43,063 bases of DNA from Mesorhizobium alhagi CCNWXJ12-2. Its GTDB lineage: Bacteria > Pseudomonadota > Alphaproteobacteria > Rhizobiales > Rhizobiaceae. The notes under the pieces are model-generated. The model saw only the letters and a list, made by a program, of their open reading frames with translations. It was not told where the DNA came from and did no database searches. A program made the translations under genes and the position numbers. Of this stretch, positions 7,771 through 15,432 are shown piece by piece; position 1 is the first letter of the stretch, and every line of letters begins with the position of its first letter. The stretch is from positions 1 to 43,063 of the forward strand of contig NZ_AHAM01000073.1 of the NCBI RefSeq assembly GCF_000236565.1. The letters are read 5' to 3'.

Positions 7771-8211
7771 ATGAGCGCCACCGGATTGGACGTATTCGAC
7801 AAGACGCTGCAGACCACGAATATCTGGCTCGACGAGATCATGGAGGAGATGGGCCCCGACCGCCAGCTTGCATGGCATATGCTCGGCTCGGTTCTCCGGG
7901 CAGTGCGGGACAGGGTCCAGCCCGACCTCGCGGCGCATCTGGGTTCGCAATTGCCGCTGCTCGTGCGCGGCGCCTATTTCGACCGCTACAAGCCATCTAC
8001 GACGCCCGACAAGATCCGCTCGCTCGACGAGTTCCTCGGCAAGATCAAGGAAGACATGCAGTTCACCCGGCCGGTGGATTCGGAGGACGCGCTGCGCGTC
8101 GTCTGCCGGGTCATGGCCAAACATGTCGGGGAAGGGCAGGCCGCCAAGATATTCGAGGCGCTGCCGGCCGACATCAGGCGCGTGGCCGAGCCGCGCGAGA
8201 ACGTGCACTGA
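7771..8211 (+). CDS. DUF2267 family protein
   Basis: A 146-residue soluble protein of the DUF2267 family, function unknown. Conserved features are the N-terminal DVFDKTLQTTNIWLDEI, AWHMLGSVLRAVRDRV, and LPLLVRGAYFDRYKP. Two helical repeats fill the length, and there is no membrane segment. Family members often occur with stress genes in alphaproteobacteria, which fits the EcfG-like promoter 42 nt upstream and the neighbouring ribosome-hibernation gene. ATG 7771 is fixed by GGAGGT 4 nt before it. It is convergent with the FAD-Rieske gene (15-bp gap). Confidence 0.88.
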   Translation: MSATGLDVFDKTLQTTNIWLDEIMEEMGPDRQLAWHMLGSVLRAVRDRVQPDLAAHLGSQLPLLVRGAYFDRYKPSTTPDKIRSLDEFLGKIKEDMQFTRPVDSEDALRVVCRVMAKHVGEGQAAKIFEALPADIRRVAEPRENVH

Positions 8212-8226
8212 CAGCGCGGCGGCGGA

Positions 8227-9702
8227 TCAGAGTTGCGCCGGCGGCAGCGGCTTGCGGGCGGGGCCGTGGATGACGGACCCGTCGGCGGCGAAGATCGAGC
8301 CGTGGCACGGGCAGTCCCAGCTCCGCTCGGCATTGTTCCAGGTCACGGTGCAGCCCTTGTGGGTGCAGGCCGCCGAAACGGCATGAAGCTCTCCTCTTTC
8401 GTCGCGCCAGGCGGCGATCTTTTCCTCGCCCCTGACGATCACGCCGCCTTCGCCGGGCGCGATATCTTCCACGCCTGCCACGATTGACTGGCTGTCGCCG
8501 TTCCGGTGGAAATCCTCAGGGTAAGGCCGTGTCGGGTCGTAGAGCTTTTGCCAATGGCTCGACCGGCCACGGATGAGTTCCGCGATCATCATGCCGGCGG
8601 CGGTGCCGTTGCTGATGCCCCAAGCGTTGAAGCCGGCGGCGATGTGGAAGCCGGGCGCTTTTTCGGGGTCCGGCGTGCCGGCATAAGGCACGCGGTCGGG
8701 CGTGTCGTAATCCTCGTTGCACCAGCGCCAGACGGCTTCGCCGACGGGGAGATTCGCCTTGGCCCAGTTGTCCAGTTCGACGAAACGCCTCGCAACATCG
8801 CCATCCTGGCCGGTGTTGAATTTCGGGCCGAGCGCCACAAGAAATGGGCCTTCGGCGTCGCGGCCCATGCGGATCGAGCGCGTCGGGTCGTCGATGCCGA
8901 TGAACATGCCGTCGACGGCCAGCGGATCGTCTACGCGGAAGGCCATTGCGACATGGCTGCGCGGCTGGGTCCGGTTGGCCATGCCGACCGGGCTCTTGAC
9001 GGTCATGTTGGTGGCTACGACCACGTGCTCGGCATGGACCGTGCCGTTGTCGGTGACGGCGCGCCAGCGGCTCGCCTCGCCGATATGCCGGACGCGGCTC
9101 CGCTCGAAGATGCGGCCGCCGCGGGCGGTGACGGCCTCGGCCAGGCCGGTCAGGTACATGGCCGGGTTGAACTGCGCCTGGTCGGGAAAGAGCAGCGCGC
9201 CGGCGGTGTCGAAGGGCAGCGGCGCGCGGTCGAGAATATCGGCGTCCAGGCCCAGCCGGCGCGCAGCCTCGGCTTCCGCCTCGATCTCGCCGCGTCGCGC
9301 GGGGCTCTGCGTATAGGTATAGGCAGACTTCTCTTCGAGGTCGCAGGCGATGTCGAAGGCGAGCGCCCATTCCCGGATCTGGGTGGCGCCGGCGCGGTTG
9401 GCGTCGGCATAATCCTGCGCGAGGTCGAAGCCGAGCGTGTCGATCAGGTGTCGGTAGATCAGCGCGTGCTGCGTCGTGATCTTGGCGGTCGAGCGGCCCG
9501 TCACCTGGCCGCCGACGCGAAGTCCTTCCAGCACCACGACCTCGCGGCCTTCCTCGCAAAGGCGAAGCGCCGTCGTGAGGCCGACGATGCCTGCCCCGAC
9601 CACCAACGTTTCGGCATGGATGGAGCCTTCAAGCGCGGGATAGGCGGTTGGACGCGCTGTCGCCGTCCAGCAGCTTCCGGACTTGCCGGGGAGCTGGATC
9701 AT
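8227..9702 (-). CDS. FAD-dependent oxidoreductase with C-terminal Rieske domain
   Basis: A 491-residue protein. A DAO-type FAD domain covers about residues 30-385, with the dinucleotide motif GAGIVG at 36-41. A Rieske [2Fe-2S] domain covers about 405-485. Cluster ligands are C446/H448 (CTHKGC) and C464/H467 (CPCHG); C451 and C466 can form the stabilising disulfide as in bc1-type Rieske proteins. The electron path would be substrate to FAD to cluster or the reverse; the substrate is unknown. There is no signal peptide, so it is cytoplasmic. Its ATG overlaps the stop of the preceding gene (ATGA), so the two are translationally coupled. It is the last gene of a five-gene operon starting at 15006. 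Confidence 0.9.
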   Translation of the reverse strand: MIQLPGKSGSCWTATARPTAYPALEGSIHAETLVVGAGIVGLTTALRLCEEGREVVVLEGLRVGGQVTGRSTAKITTQHALIYRHLIDTLGFDLAQDYADANRAGATQIREWALAFDIACDLEEKSAYTYTQSPARRGEIEAEAEAARRLGLDADILDRAPLPFDTAGALLFPDQAQFNPAMYLTGLAEAVTARGGRIFERSRVRHIGEASRWRAVTDNGTVHAEHVVVATNMTVKSPVGMANRTQPRSHVAMAFRVDDPLAVDGMFIGIDDPTRSIRMGRDAEGPFLVALGPKFNTGQDGDVARRFVELDNWAKANLPVGEAVWRWCNEDYDTPDRVPYAGTPDPEKAPGFHIAAGFNAWGISNGTAAGMMIAELIRGRSSHWQKLYDPTRPYPEDFHRNGDSQSIVAGVEDIAPGEGGVIVRGEEKIAAWRDERGELHAVSAACTHKGCTVTWNNAERSWDCPCHGSIFAADGSVIHGPARKPLPPAQL

Positions 9703-10274
9703 GATGCCGCCCGGTTGTGCGCCTCGCCCTCGCGCTTCGCTTGTTCGAGATCCTCGTCGGACAGTACCCGCACGTCCGGGTCGGTCGAATCGTCGGCAGC
9801 GGGCGTGAAGCGAAGCTTTTCCATGTAGGGCGTGGGCTTCTTGCGCCGGAAATCCGCGAACTCCTTGGCGTAATAGTCCCGCGCCTGCTGCACGGATTTT
9901 GCGCCGGTCACGATGTCGTGCATCAGGTTTAGCGCAAGGAAATTCGCCTGCTCGTCGTGGCAGCGGGCCGACACCTCGCCGGCGGTGCGCTCGGCGATGA
10001 TGCTGCCGTCGAATTCGGCGAGTTCGTCGAATTTTTCCGGCGGCACCCGGTAGTCGATGACGGATTCGACGGAATCGATGTGCGGCGCCGGAAAGTTGTG
10101 CTCGTAGAACGCTCTCGAGGCGACGATCCGCTTCCACGGGCCGGGCTTGTGCCAGGTCAGTTGCGTATCGGTGGCCTCGTCGGGCTCGCCATACTTGTCG
10201 ATGACGAGTTGTGCCGCCTCACGGGATTCCTCGGGCCAGCCTGCGATGAGTTGCGAGGTTTGGTTTGCGGGCAT
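9699..10274 (-). CDS. conserved protein of unknown function in stress operon
   Basis: I do not recognise a family for this 191-residue soluble protein. Visible features are a hydrophilic, charged composition, a WHKPGPWKRI stretch near residue 41, a predicted helical C-terminus (LEQAKREGEAHNRAAS), and no membrane or signal segment. The DYRVPPEKFDELAEFDGSI and CHDEQANFLALNLMHDIV segments look conserved and structured. It sits 55 bp after the 300-residue gene, with an EcfG-like promoter in that gap, and overlaps the FAD-Rieske gene by 4 nt. This points to a partner role with that oxidoreductase. GGGAGA lies 7 nt before the ATG. Confidence 0.75.
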   Translation of the reverse strand: MPANQTSQLIAGWPEESREAAQLVIDKYGEPDEATDTQLTWHKPGPWKRIVASRAFYEHNFPAPHIDSVESVIDYRVPPEKFDELAEFDGSIIAERTAGEVSARCHDEQANFLALNLMHDIVTGAKSVQQARDYYAKEFADFRRKKPTPYMEKLRFTPAADDSTDPDVRVLSDEDLEQAKREGEAHNRAAS

Positions 10275-10300
10275 GGGGCATCTCCCTGAACTGCCCGACC

Positions 10301-10325
10301 AACTGCGGCGGCTCCGGAATGTTCC
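10301..10325 (-). promoter_or_regulatory. EcfG-like internal promoter
   Basis: Read on the minus strand: GGAAC (10325-10321), 16 nt, AGTT (10304-10301), eight of nine consensus bases. It lies between the 300-residue and 191-residue genes, about 27 nt upstream of the latter's start, so the last two operon genes may be induced on their own. Confidence 0.45.
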
Positions 10326-10329
10326 GCCG

Positions 10330-11232
10330 TCAACCGGCGTTCGCCGAGATGAATGCGCCCGGCAGATGCGCCGTGCAGGTCATCACCCAGGTAATAGCCT
10401 CCCGGTCGTATTCGTCGCCAGAATGCCAATCCTCGAAGAAGGCGTGCAGGCGCTCGATACGCTCCGGCCAGACGCCGGTCGCCTGCAGGCCGAGCGAGAC
10501 GCCGTAATTGGTGAAGGCGATCTTCGTGGCGCGCAGCCAGGGCGCGCGGCAGAAGTAGCCTGGCGGATCGACCCACATCGTGTCGAGCATTCCCAGCGAC
10601 TGCTCCGTCTGCCCTTTGGCCCATGGCTCGCCGGGAAAAAAATGGGCGAGCCAGAGCATCATGCCGAGGCCGAGGTCCTGCTCGATTTCCAGCGTACGCC
10701 AGTCGCGCTCCATCAGGCCCTTCATATCGGCGATCTCCGGCGCGAGCGCGTCCTCGTCCAGCATGCGGTAGGAGATATAGCCGTCATAGGCGTCCATCGC
10801 GCCGAGCCCGTAGCCGGGATAGGGGCCGCTGAGATCCTCCTGCATCTTCCAGATCACGCCGCGGCCGGGGATCACGAATGCCGGGTGGATCTCGCGCGCC
10901 AGCGCGATGCCGCGCTGCCGGTATTCGGGCTTGATGTCGCCAAGCCGCGCCAGCGCGAACAGCCACATTGCGAGATAGTGAAAATACTGGCCGTCGCGGT
11001 CCGCCGCCTCGCCGATGCGCAGCCCGCGCGGACGGCCGAGGACGCGTTCGACATCTGCCGCCAGCCGCTCGGCCTCCTCGAGCCAGCGCTCCTCGCCGGT
11101 TTCATGGTAGAGCGAGATGTAGAGAACGACGCCGAAGGCGTCGGTCCAGAGATAGCGCAGGCCGTTCGGCCAGATGCGCTCGGCCCGCATCCAGTCAAGC
11201 TTGGCGAGGACGTAGTCGACGTCGCGCAGCAT
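10330..11232 (-). CDS. unknown protein, possible alpha/alpha-toroid fold
   Basis: A 300-residue soluble protein that I cannot place in a named family. Repeated aromatic-rich amphipathic helices (LRYLWTDAFGVVLYISLYHETGEERW, GQYFHYLAMWLFALARLG) with conserved Trp, Asp, Tyr and His resemble six-hairpin alpha/alpha-barrel proteins of the glycosidase-like type. That is a fold guess, not an assignment. There is no signal peptide. The start lies only 2 bp after the stop of the methyltransferase-esterase gene, so translation is coupled. The operon context (stress, protein repair) gives no substrate. Confidence 0.7.
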   Translation of the reverse strand: MLRDVDYVLAKLDWMRAERIWPNGLRYLWTDAFGVVLYISLYHETGEERWLEEAERLAADVERVLGRPRGLRIGEAADRDGQYFHYLAMWLFALARLGDIKPEYRQRGIALAREIHPAFVIPGRGVIWKMQEDLSGPYPGYGLGAMDAYDGYISYRMLDEDALAPEIADMKGLMERDWRTLEIEQDLGLGMMLWLAHFFPGEPWAKGQTEQSLGMLDTMWVDPPGYFCRAPWLRATKIAFTNYGVSLGLQATGVWPERIERLHAFFEDWHSGDEYDREAITWVMTCTAHLPGAFISANAG

Positions 11233-11234
11233 AC

Positions 11235-13229
11235 CTAGAGGCCGAACGGATAGGTGTCGGGAACGCCGGGCTTGACGTGCTCCGGCCCGAGCGGCGTCAC
11301 CGCCTGGGTTTCGTCGAACCAGACGAAGGCGTCGAACTGCTGCGGCAGCGAGGCGTCGGCATAATGGCTCATCAGCTCGGAATCGGGCCTGTAGATAACG
11401 CCGATGAAGCGCTCCAGCCGCGGTTCCAAAAGCCGTCGGCGCAGCGCCTCGTCACGGCCGAGATCGAGCAGGAAGCGCGCCACGCCGGCATCGTGGCAGA
11501 GCCGCTCGTAGCTGTCGCGGTGCGAGGGCCGGACCCGCTTAACCTCCATGTCGCCGTCCCAATCAGTGGCGGCGGCGACAGTGCCGGTGTGGGTGCCGAA
11601 GCCGATCAGCGCCGCCTGGTCGCCAAAGCGTTCGCGGCAGAGCTGGCCGATGTTCAACTCATCGCGCATCGCGCCCATGTCGGTATAGCGGGCGTCGCCG
11701 ATGTGGGAGTTGTGCGCCCAGACCACTGCCTTGGACTGCGGCCCGCGAGCCTCGAGCAGGTGTTCCAGCGTCTCGAACATATGGGTATCGCGCAGGTTCC
11801 AGGATTCCGCGCCGCCATAATACATGATGCGGTAGTAGCGTTCGGCCGAGGCGACGAGACGCGCATTCTGCGCAGCGTCGAGGAAGCTCTCGCCGTCCTG
11901 CAAGGTGTATTCGAGCCGGCTTGCCAGAAGCTCCCGGCACTGGTCGATGACCGCCTGCTCGCATTTGCGGTAGCCGGCGGTGAGCACCGCGCGCCCGTAG
12001 GTGGACGGCTCCCTCTGCCAGGGCGTGAGGCAGCCGTAGCGCTCGCGGGCGACCGCGGCAGCTTCCGGATCGACCTTGTCGAGATAGGCCAGCACCGCGG
12101 CAATCGAGCCGCGCATATTGTAGATGTCGAGGCCGTAAAAGCCGGCCTGGCGCTCGGGGTCGGCCACGCCCTCATTGTGCTGGCGCATCCAGTCGGTGAA
12201 GGCTGCGACATCGGTGTTGCGCCACATCCAGGTGGGGAAGCGCTGGAAGGGGAGTTCGGCGCGCTCCCTGGCCGGCCGGTGGCGCACATAGCCGTCCACA
12301 GCGGCGGCGTCGGGCCAGTCCGCCTCGACGGCGACGATGGTGAAGCCGTGCTTCTCGATCAGATGGCGGGTGATGGCCGCGCGGGCGCGGTAGAATTCCG
12401 AGGTGCCGTGGCTCGCCTCGCCGAGCAGAACGACACGGCGATCGGCAAAGCGGTCGAAGAGCCGGCCGAAGGCCGGGTCGTCGAAGCCGGGCAGGCGTTC
12501 GGCTGCCGCCGCGATCATCTCCGGCAGGCTGCGCCCGGCGACATGGCCGGGCAGATGGTTGGTGGCGGAGCGGCTGCCGTTTTCCGCCCAGCCCTGTTCG
12601 CCGACGAGCGGTACGAACATGACCGCGCCGAGGTCCTCCTCCTCGAAGGTAGTGCCGCCGGTGCGGGTGATCTTCAGCAGTCGCTGGTTGCGCGGCTCCT
12701 CGCCGACCGGAATAATCAGCCTGCCGCCGACATCGAGCTGGTCCTTGAGCGCCTGCGGCGTCGAGGGGCCGGCGGCCGCGACCAGTATGGCGTCGAAGGG
12801 CGCGGCCTCGAGCCAACCCTTGGTGCCGTCGCCGACCCGCAGCTCGATATTGGCATAGCCCAGCCTGTCGAACCGCTGTGTCGCGGCTTCGGCAAGTGCG
12901 GCATGGCGCTCGATGGCGTGGACACTTTTGGCGATGCGGCTCATCACGGCGGCGGCGTAGCCGGAGCCGGCGCCGACTTCGAGCACCCTATCTCCAGGTT
13001 TCACTTCCGCCGCCTCGATCATCAGCGCGACGATGTAGGGCTGAGAGATGGTCTGGCCTTCGCCGATCGGCAGAGCCCCATCCTCATAGGCGAATTCCTC
13101 GAAGCCGGGTTCGACGAATTTTTCGCGCGGCACCTCGCGCATGGCGGCGAGCACGTTGCGGTCGCGCACGCCGCGACGGGCCAAGTGGACATCGACCATG
13201 CGGTCGCGCGCCTTCGACAGGTCAAGCAT
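11235..13229 (-). CDS. protein-L-isoaspartate O-methyltransferase fused to erythromycin esterase-like domain
   Basis: A 664-residue two-domain protein. Residues 1 to about 215 are a PCMT: ISQPYIVALM near 61, SAM motif EVGAGSGY at 84-91, IIPVG near 172. It methylates isoaspartyl sites to start protein repair. Residues about 230-660 are an erythromycin-esterase (EreA/EreB) domain with GEASHGTSEFY at 270-280 (E271 and H274 equal the catalytic Glu/His of EreB), VEADWP at 301-306 and the later WAHNSHIGDAR. The natural substrate of such chromosomal Ere domains is unknown; macrolide resistance is not implied. GAGGAGG precedes the ATG. It starts 16 bp after the TPP-enzyme stop. There is no frameshift: the frame is one continuous ORF. 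Confidence 0.92.
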   Translation of the reverse strand: MLDLSKARDRMVDVHLARRGVRDRNVLAAMREVPREKFVEPGFEEFAYEDGALPIGEGQTISQPYIVALMIEAAEVKPGDRVLEVGAGSGYAAAVMSRIAKSVHAIERHAALAEAATQRFDRLGYANIELRVGDGTKGWLEAAPFDAILVAAAGPSTPQALKDQLDVGGRLIIPVGEEPRNQRLLKITRTGGTTFEEEDLGAVMFVPLVGEQGWAENGSRSATNHLPGHVAGRSLPEMIAAAAERLPGFDDPAFGRLFDRFADRRVVLLGEASHGTSEFYRARAAITRHLIEKHGFTIVAVEADWPDAAAVDGYVRHRPARERAELPFQRFPTWMWRNTDVAAFTDWMRQHNEGVADPERQAGFYGLDIYNMRGSIAAVLAYLDKVDPEAAAVARERYGCLTPWQREPSTYGRAVLTAGYRKCEQAVIDQCRELLASRLEYTLQDGESFLDAAQNARLVASAERYYRIMYYGGAESWNLRDTHMFETLEHLLEARGPQSKAVVWAHNSHIGDARYTDMGAMRDELNIGQLCRERFGDQAALIGFGTHTGTVAAATDWDGDMEVKRVRPSHRDSYERLCHDAGVARFLLDLGRDEALRRRLLEPRLERFIGVIYRPDSELMSHYADASLPQQFDAFVWFDETQAVTPLGPEHVKPGVPDTYPFGL

Positions 13230-13245
13230 GGCTGCCTCCTCGAAT

Positions 13246-15006
13246 TTACGAGCTTCCGGCCATCATCGAGCTAAGCGGCTCGTGACTGACGTTCTCTTCG
13301 ATCTGTTCGTGCCCCGGCGTCTGGGGCAGCGCCTTGCGGAAGTTCTTTGCGTAGTCCGGCGGCATTTTCGGCGGCATCATCGGCTCGTAAGCGTCGACAA
13401 CCGCCTCGATCACCACCGGGCCATCGGCCGCGAAGGCGGCGTCGAGTACGCCCTCAATCTCGTCCGGGCGGGTAACGCTGAGCCCGATCCCGCCCATCGC
13501 CTCGGCGGCCATCGCAAAGTCGATGGGCTGCAATTCGCAGCCGAACTGGGGATTGCCGAGGAACATCATCTGCTCCCAGGCGATCTGGTTGAGCATGCCG
13601 TTTTTCAGCACCAGCAACTTGAGCGGAATGCCGTAGCGCACGGCGGTCGAGAATTCGCCGAGCTGCATGGCGAAGCCGCCATCGCCCACGACGGAGAATA
13701 TCGGTCTACCGGGAAATGCGATGCCGGCGGCAATCGCGTAGGGCAGACCGCAGGCCATCGAGGCCAGCGCTCCGGAGACGCCGAACTCCTGGCCGGCCCT
13801 CAGGTCGATGTGGCGGGCGGCGAGTTCGGTGTTCTGGCCGGAATCGGTCGTCAGGATCGCGTTGTCGGGCATGCGGCGCCCCAACGCCTTGACTATGACT
13901 TGGGGCTTCATCGGAACGTCGGTCCGGCTTTCCGACAGCGCCATCATTTCGCGCCAGCGCGCCATGCCGGCCTGCGCCTTTTCCAGGAAGCCGCGATCGG
14001 CCTTCTGTGTGAGCCTTTCGTTGAGGAGGCGCAGCGTCTGGGCCGCGTCGCCGACCAACCCGGCTTCCACGGGACAACGCAGACCGATGCGTTGCGCGTC
14101 GCGGTCGATCTGCACTATGCGCGCCTTGCCCGGCTCGGGGTAATATTCGATGTAGGGGAAGGTCGAGCCGACGATGAGCAGCGCGTCGCACTCCTTCAGC
14201 GCTTCCTGCGAGGGCAGGGTGCCGAGGATGCCGATGCCACCGGTGGTGTGCGGATGATCGTCCGGCAGCACCGCCTTGCCGAGCAGCGCCTTGGCGACCG
14301 GGGCGGCGAGCAGGTCGGCGGCGCGCTCCAGCTCCTGCCTGGCGCTCCGTGCGCCCTGTCCGGCGAGGATGGCGACCTTCTTCGCCGCATTGAGTATCTT
14401 CGCAGCGTTCTCAACCTGCCGTGCATCAGGCAGCCTGTCGCCCTCAAACCACTGGTCCGGCGTGTGCGACGGGCGGTTGCGCTTCGAGCGCCGGGATTCG
14501 TCGAGCGCCAGTTCCTGCACATCGCTGGCGATCGACAAATGCGCGACACCTCGCTCGGCCAACGCCGAACGGCAGGCAAGGCCGGCGAGGTTTTCCATAT
14601 GCACCGCGTCGGAGACCTGCGCGTTGAAGACGGTCACGTCGTTGAAGACCCGCGTCAGATCTACATCCTGCTGGGTGAAGGTTTCGATCAGATCGTGGAA
14701 CTGCATGCCGGTGACGGCGAGAACCGGCGCCTGGTCCAGCCTGGCGTCGTAAAGGCCGGTGAGCAGATGGGTTCCGCCAGGCCCGGAGGTCGCCAGGCAT
14801 ACTCCCAGCCTGCCGGTCCACTTGGCGTAGGCGCAGGCCATGAAGGCGGCGGATTCCTCATGCCGCACCTGGATAAAGCGGATGCGGTCCTGACGCGTCC
14901 GCAGCGCCTCCATGATGCCGTTTATGCCGTCTCCGGGAAGGCCGAAGACCACTTCGACATTCCATTTTATCAGGGTCTCAATGAGAATATCGGCAGCGTT
15001 CGGCAT
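13246..15006 (-). CDS. thiamine-pyrophosphate enzyme, pyruvate oxidase/acetolactate synthase-like
   Basis: A 586-residue cytoplasmic enzyme with the three POX/AHAS domains. The N-terminal TPP domain has the catalytic Glu50 in VRHEESAAFMA. The central Rossmann-like domain covers about 190-330. The C-terminal TPP domain carries the GDGG metal/diphosphate motif followed by FAMQLGEFSTAVRYGIPLKL. Length and motifs resemble PoxB-type pyruvate dehydrogenase (quinone) or pyruvate oxidase more than biosynthetic IlvB, but the C-terminal membrane-binding peptide of E. coli PoxB is not evident. It probably decarboxylates pyruvate or another 2-oxo acid. ATG 15006 has AAGGA 8 nt upstream; earlier in-frame codons lack homology. 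It is the first gene of the five-gene operon. No clear EcfG site was found in front of it. Confidence 0.87.
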   Translation of the reverse strand: MPNAADILIETLIKWNVEVVFGLPGDGINGIMEALRTRQDRIRFIQVRHEESAAFMACAYAKWTGRLGVCLATSGPGGTHLLTGLYDARLDQAPVLAVTGMQFHDLIETFTQQDVDLTRVFNDVTVFNAQVSDAVHMENLAGLACRSALAERGVAHLSIASDVQELALDESRRSKRNRPSHTPDQWFEGDRLPDARQVENAAKILNAAKKVAILAGQGARSARQELERAADLLAAPVAKALLGKAVLPDDHPHTTGGIGILGTLPSQEALKECDALLIVGSTFPYIEYYPEPGKARIVQIDRDAQRIGLRCPVEAGLVGDAAQTLRLLNERLTQKADRGFLEKAQAGMARWREMMALSESRTDVPMKPQVIVKALGRRMPDNAILTTDSGQNTELAARHIDLRAGQEFGVSGALASMACGLPYAIAAGIAFPGRPIFSVVGDGGFAMQLGEFSTAVRYGIPLKLLVLKNGMLNQIAWEQMMFLGNPQFGCELQPIDFAMAAEAMGGIGLSVTRPDEIEGVLDAAFAADGPVVIEAVVDAYEPMMPPKMPPDYAKNFRKALPQTPGHEQIEENVSHEPLSSMMAGSS

Positions 15007-15181
15007 GACAGGATCCTTCGTGGATTGCGACGCGGAGGCTGCGCGCAAACGGGTTCTGCAATGGATCGCCGCCGCTGGTCGCCATGAGCTTGAATGCGGC
15101 AAAGGGCGAGAGGTTCACAAAATGGGAGAAAAACCGGCGACCGGCAGGTCCGTCGGCCCCCAGAATCGCGACGCTATCGTC

Positions 15182-15206
15182 GGAACGCTTTCGCGCTCCA
15201 GAGGTT
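15182..15206 (+). promoter_or_regulatory. EcfG-like promoter of the small KGG-like gene
   Basis: GGAAC (15182-15186), 16 nt, GGTT (15203-15206): eight of nine consensus bases. The predicted transcript start, about 15213, lies just before the Shine-Dalgarno GGAGG (15220-15224) of the gene at 15230, a very short but workable leader. Confidence 0.55.
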
Positions 15207-15229
15207 TTGCGGGAAAGATGGAGGCTCAG

Positions 15230-15418
15230 ATGCCAGACCGCGAAAAGCCGATCTCGAACAAGCGCGCCAGCGGCAGCGACAAGGCCGTTCACCCGAGCAA
15301 GGAGGGCGGCAGCCAACAGCAGAAGGCGCAGGAATGGGGCGGCGGCTCCAAGGCTTCCAAAGGCAAGGTCACGAGCGCCGACAAGCGCAACGAAAATTCG
15401 AGCGCCAAGGGCCGCTGA
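15230..15418 (+). CDS. small hydrophilic stress-type protein (KGG-like)
   Basis: A 62-residue, very hydrophilic protein rich in Lys, Ser, Gly, Gln and Asn with no hydrophobic core (KEGGSQQQKAQEWGGGSKAS in the middle). It resembles small KGG-motif, hydrophilin-like proteins induced by starvation or desiccation, but the match is by composition and a KEGG-type motif, not by a full family signature. The start is decided by GGAGG 5 nt before ATG 15230; the frame is open well upstream but that part is antisense to the TPP gene. It has an EcfG-like promoter directly upstream and is divergent from the stress operon. Confidence 0.7.
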   Translation: MPDREKPISNKRASGSDKAVHPSKEGGSQQQKAQEWGGGSKASKGKVTSADKRNENSSAKGR

Positions 15419-15432
15419 TCGGGAATTTGAAG

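Noticed and set aside
10968-13274. Plus-strand open frame of 768 codons
   Set aside because: Antisense to the methyltransferase-esterase fusion; the length follows from high GC and codon bias, and no motif is present.
13141-15087. Plus-strand open frame of 648 codons
   Set aside because: Antisense to the TPP enzyme, which has full catalytic motifs.
15007-15229. EcfG promoter for the five-gene operon
   Set aside because: No GGAAC on the minus strand in this gap, so I do not claim one, although the divergent gene has an EcfG-like site.
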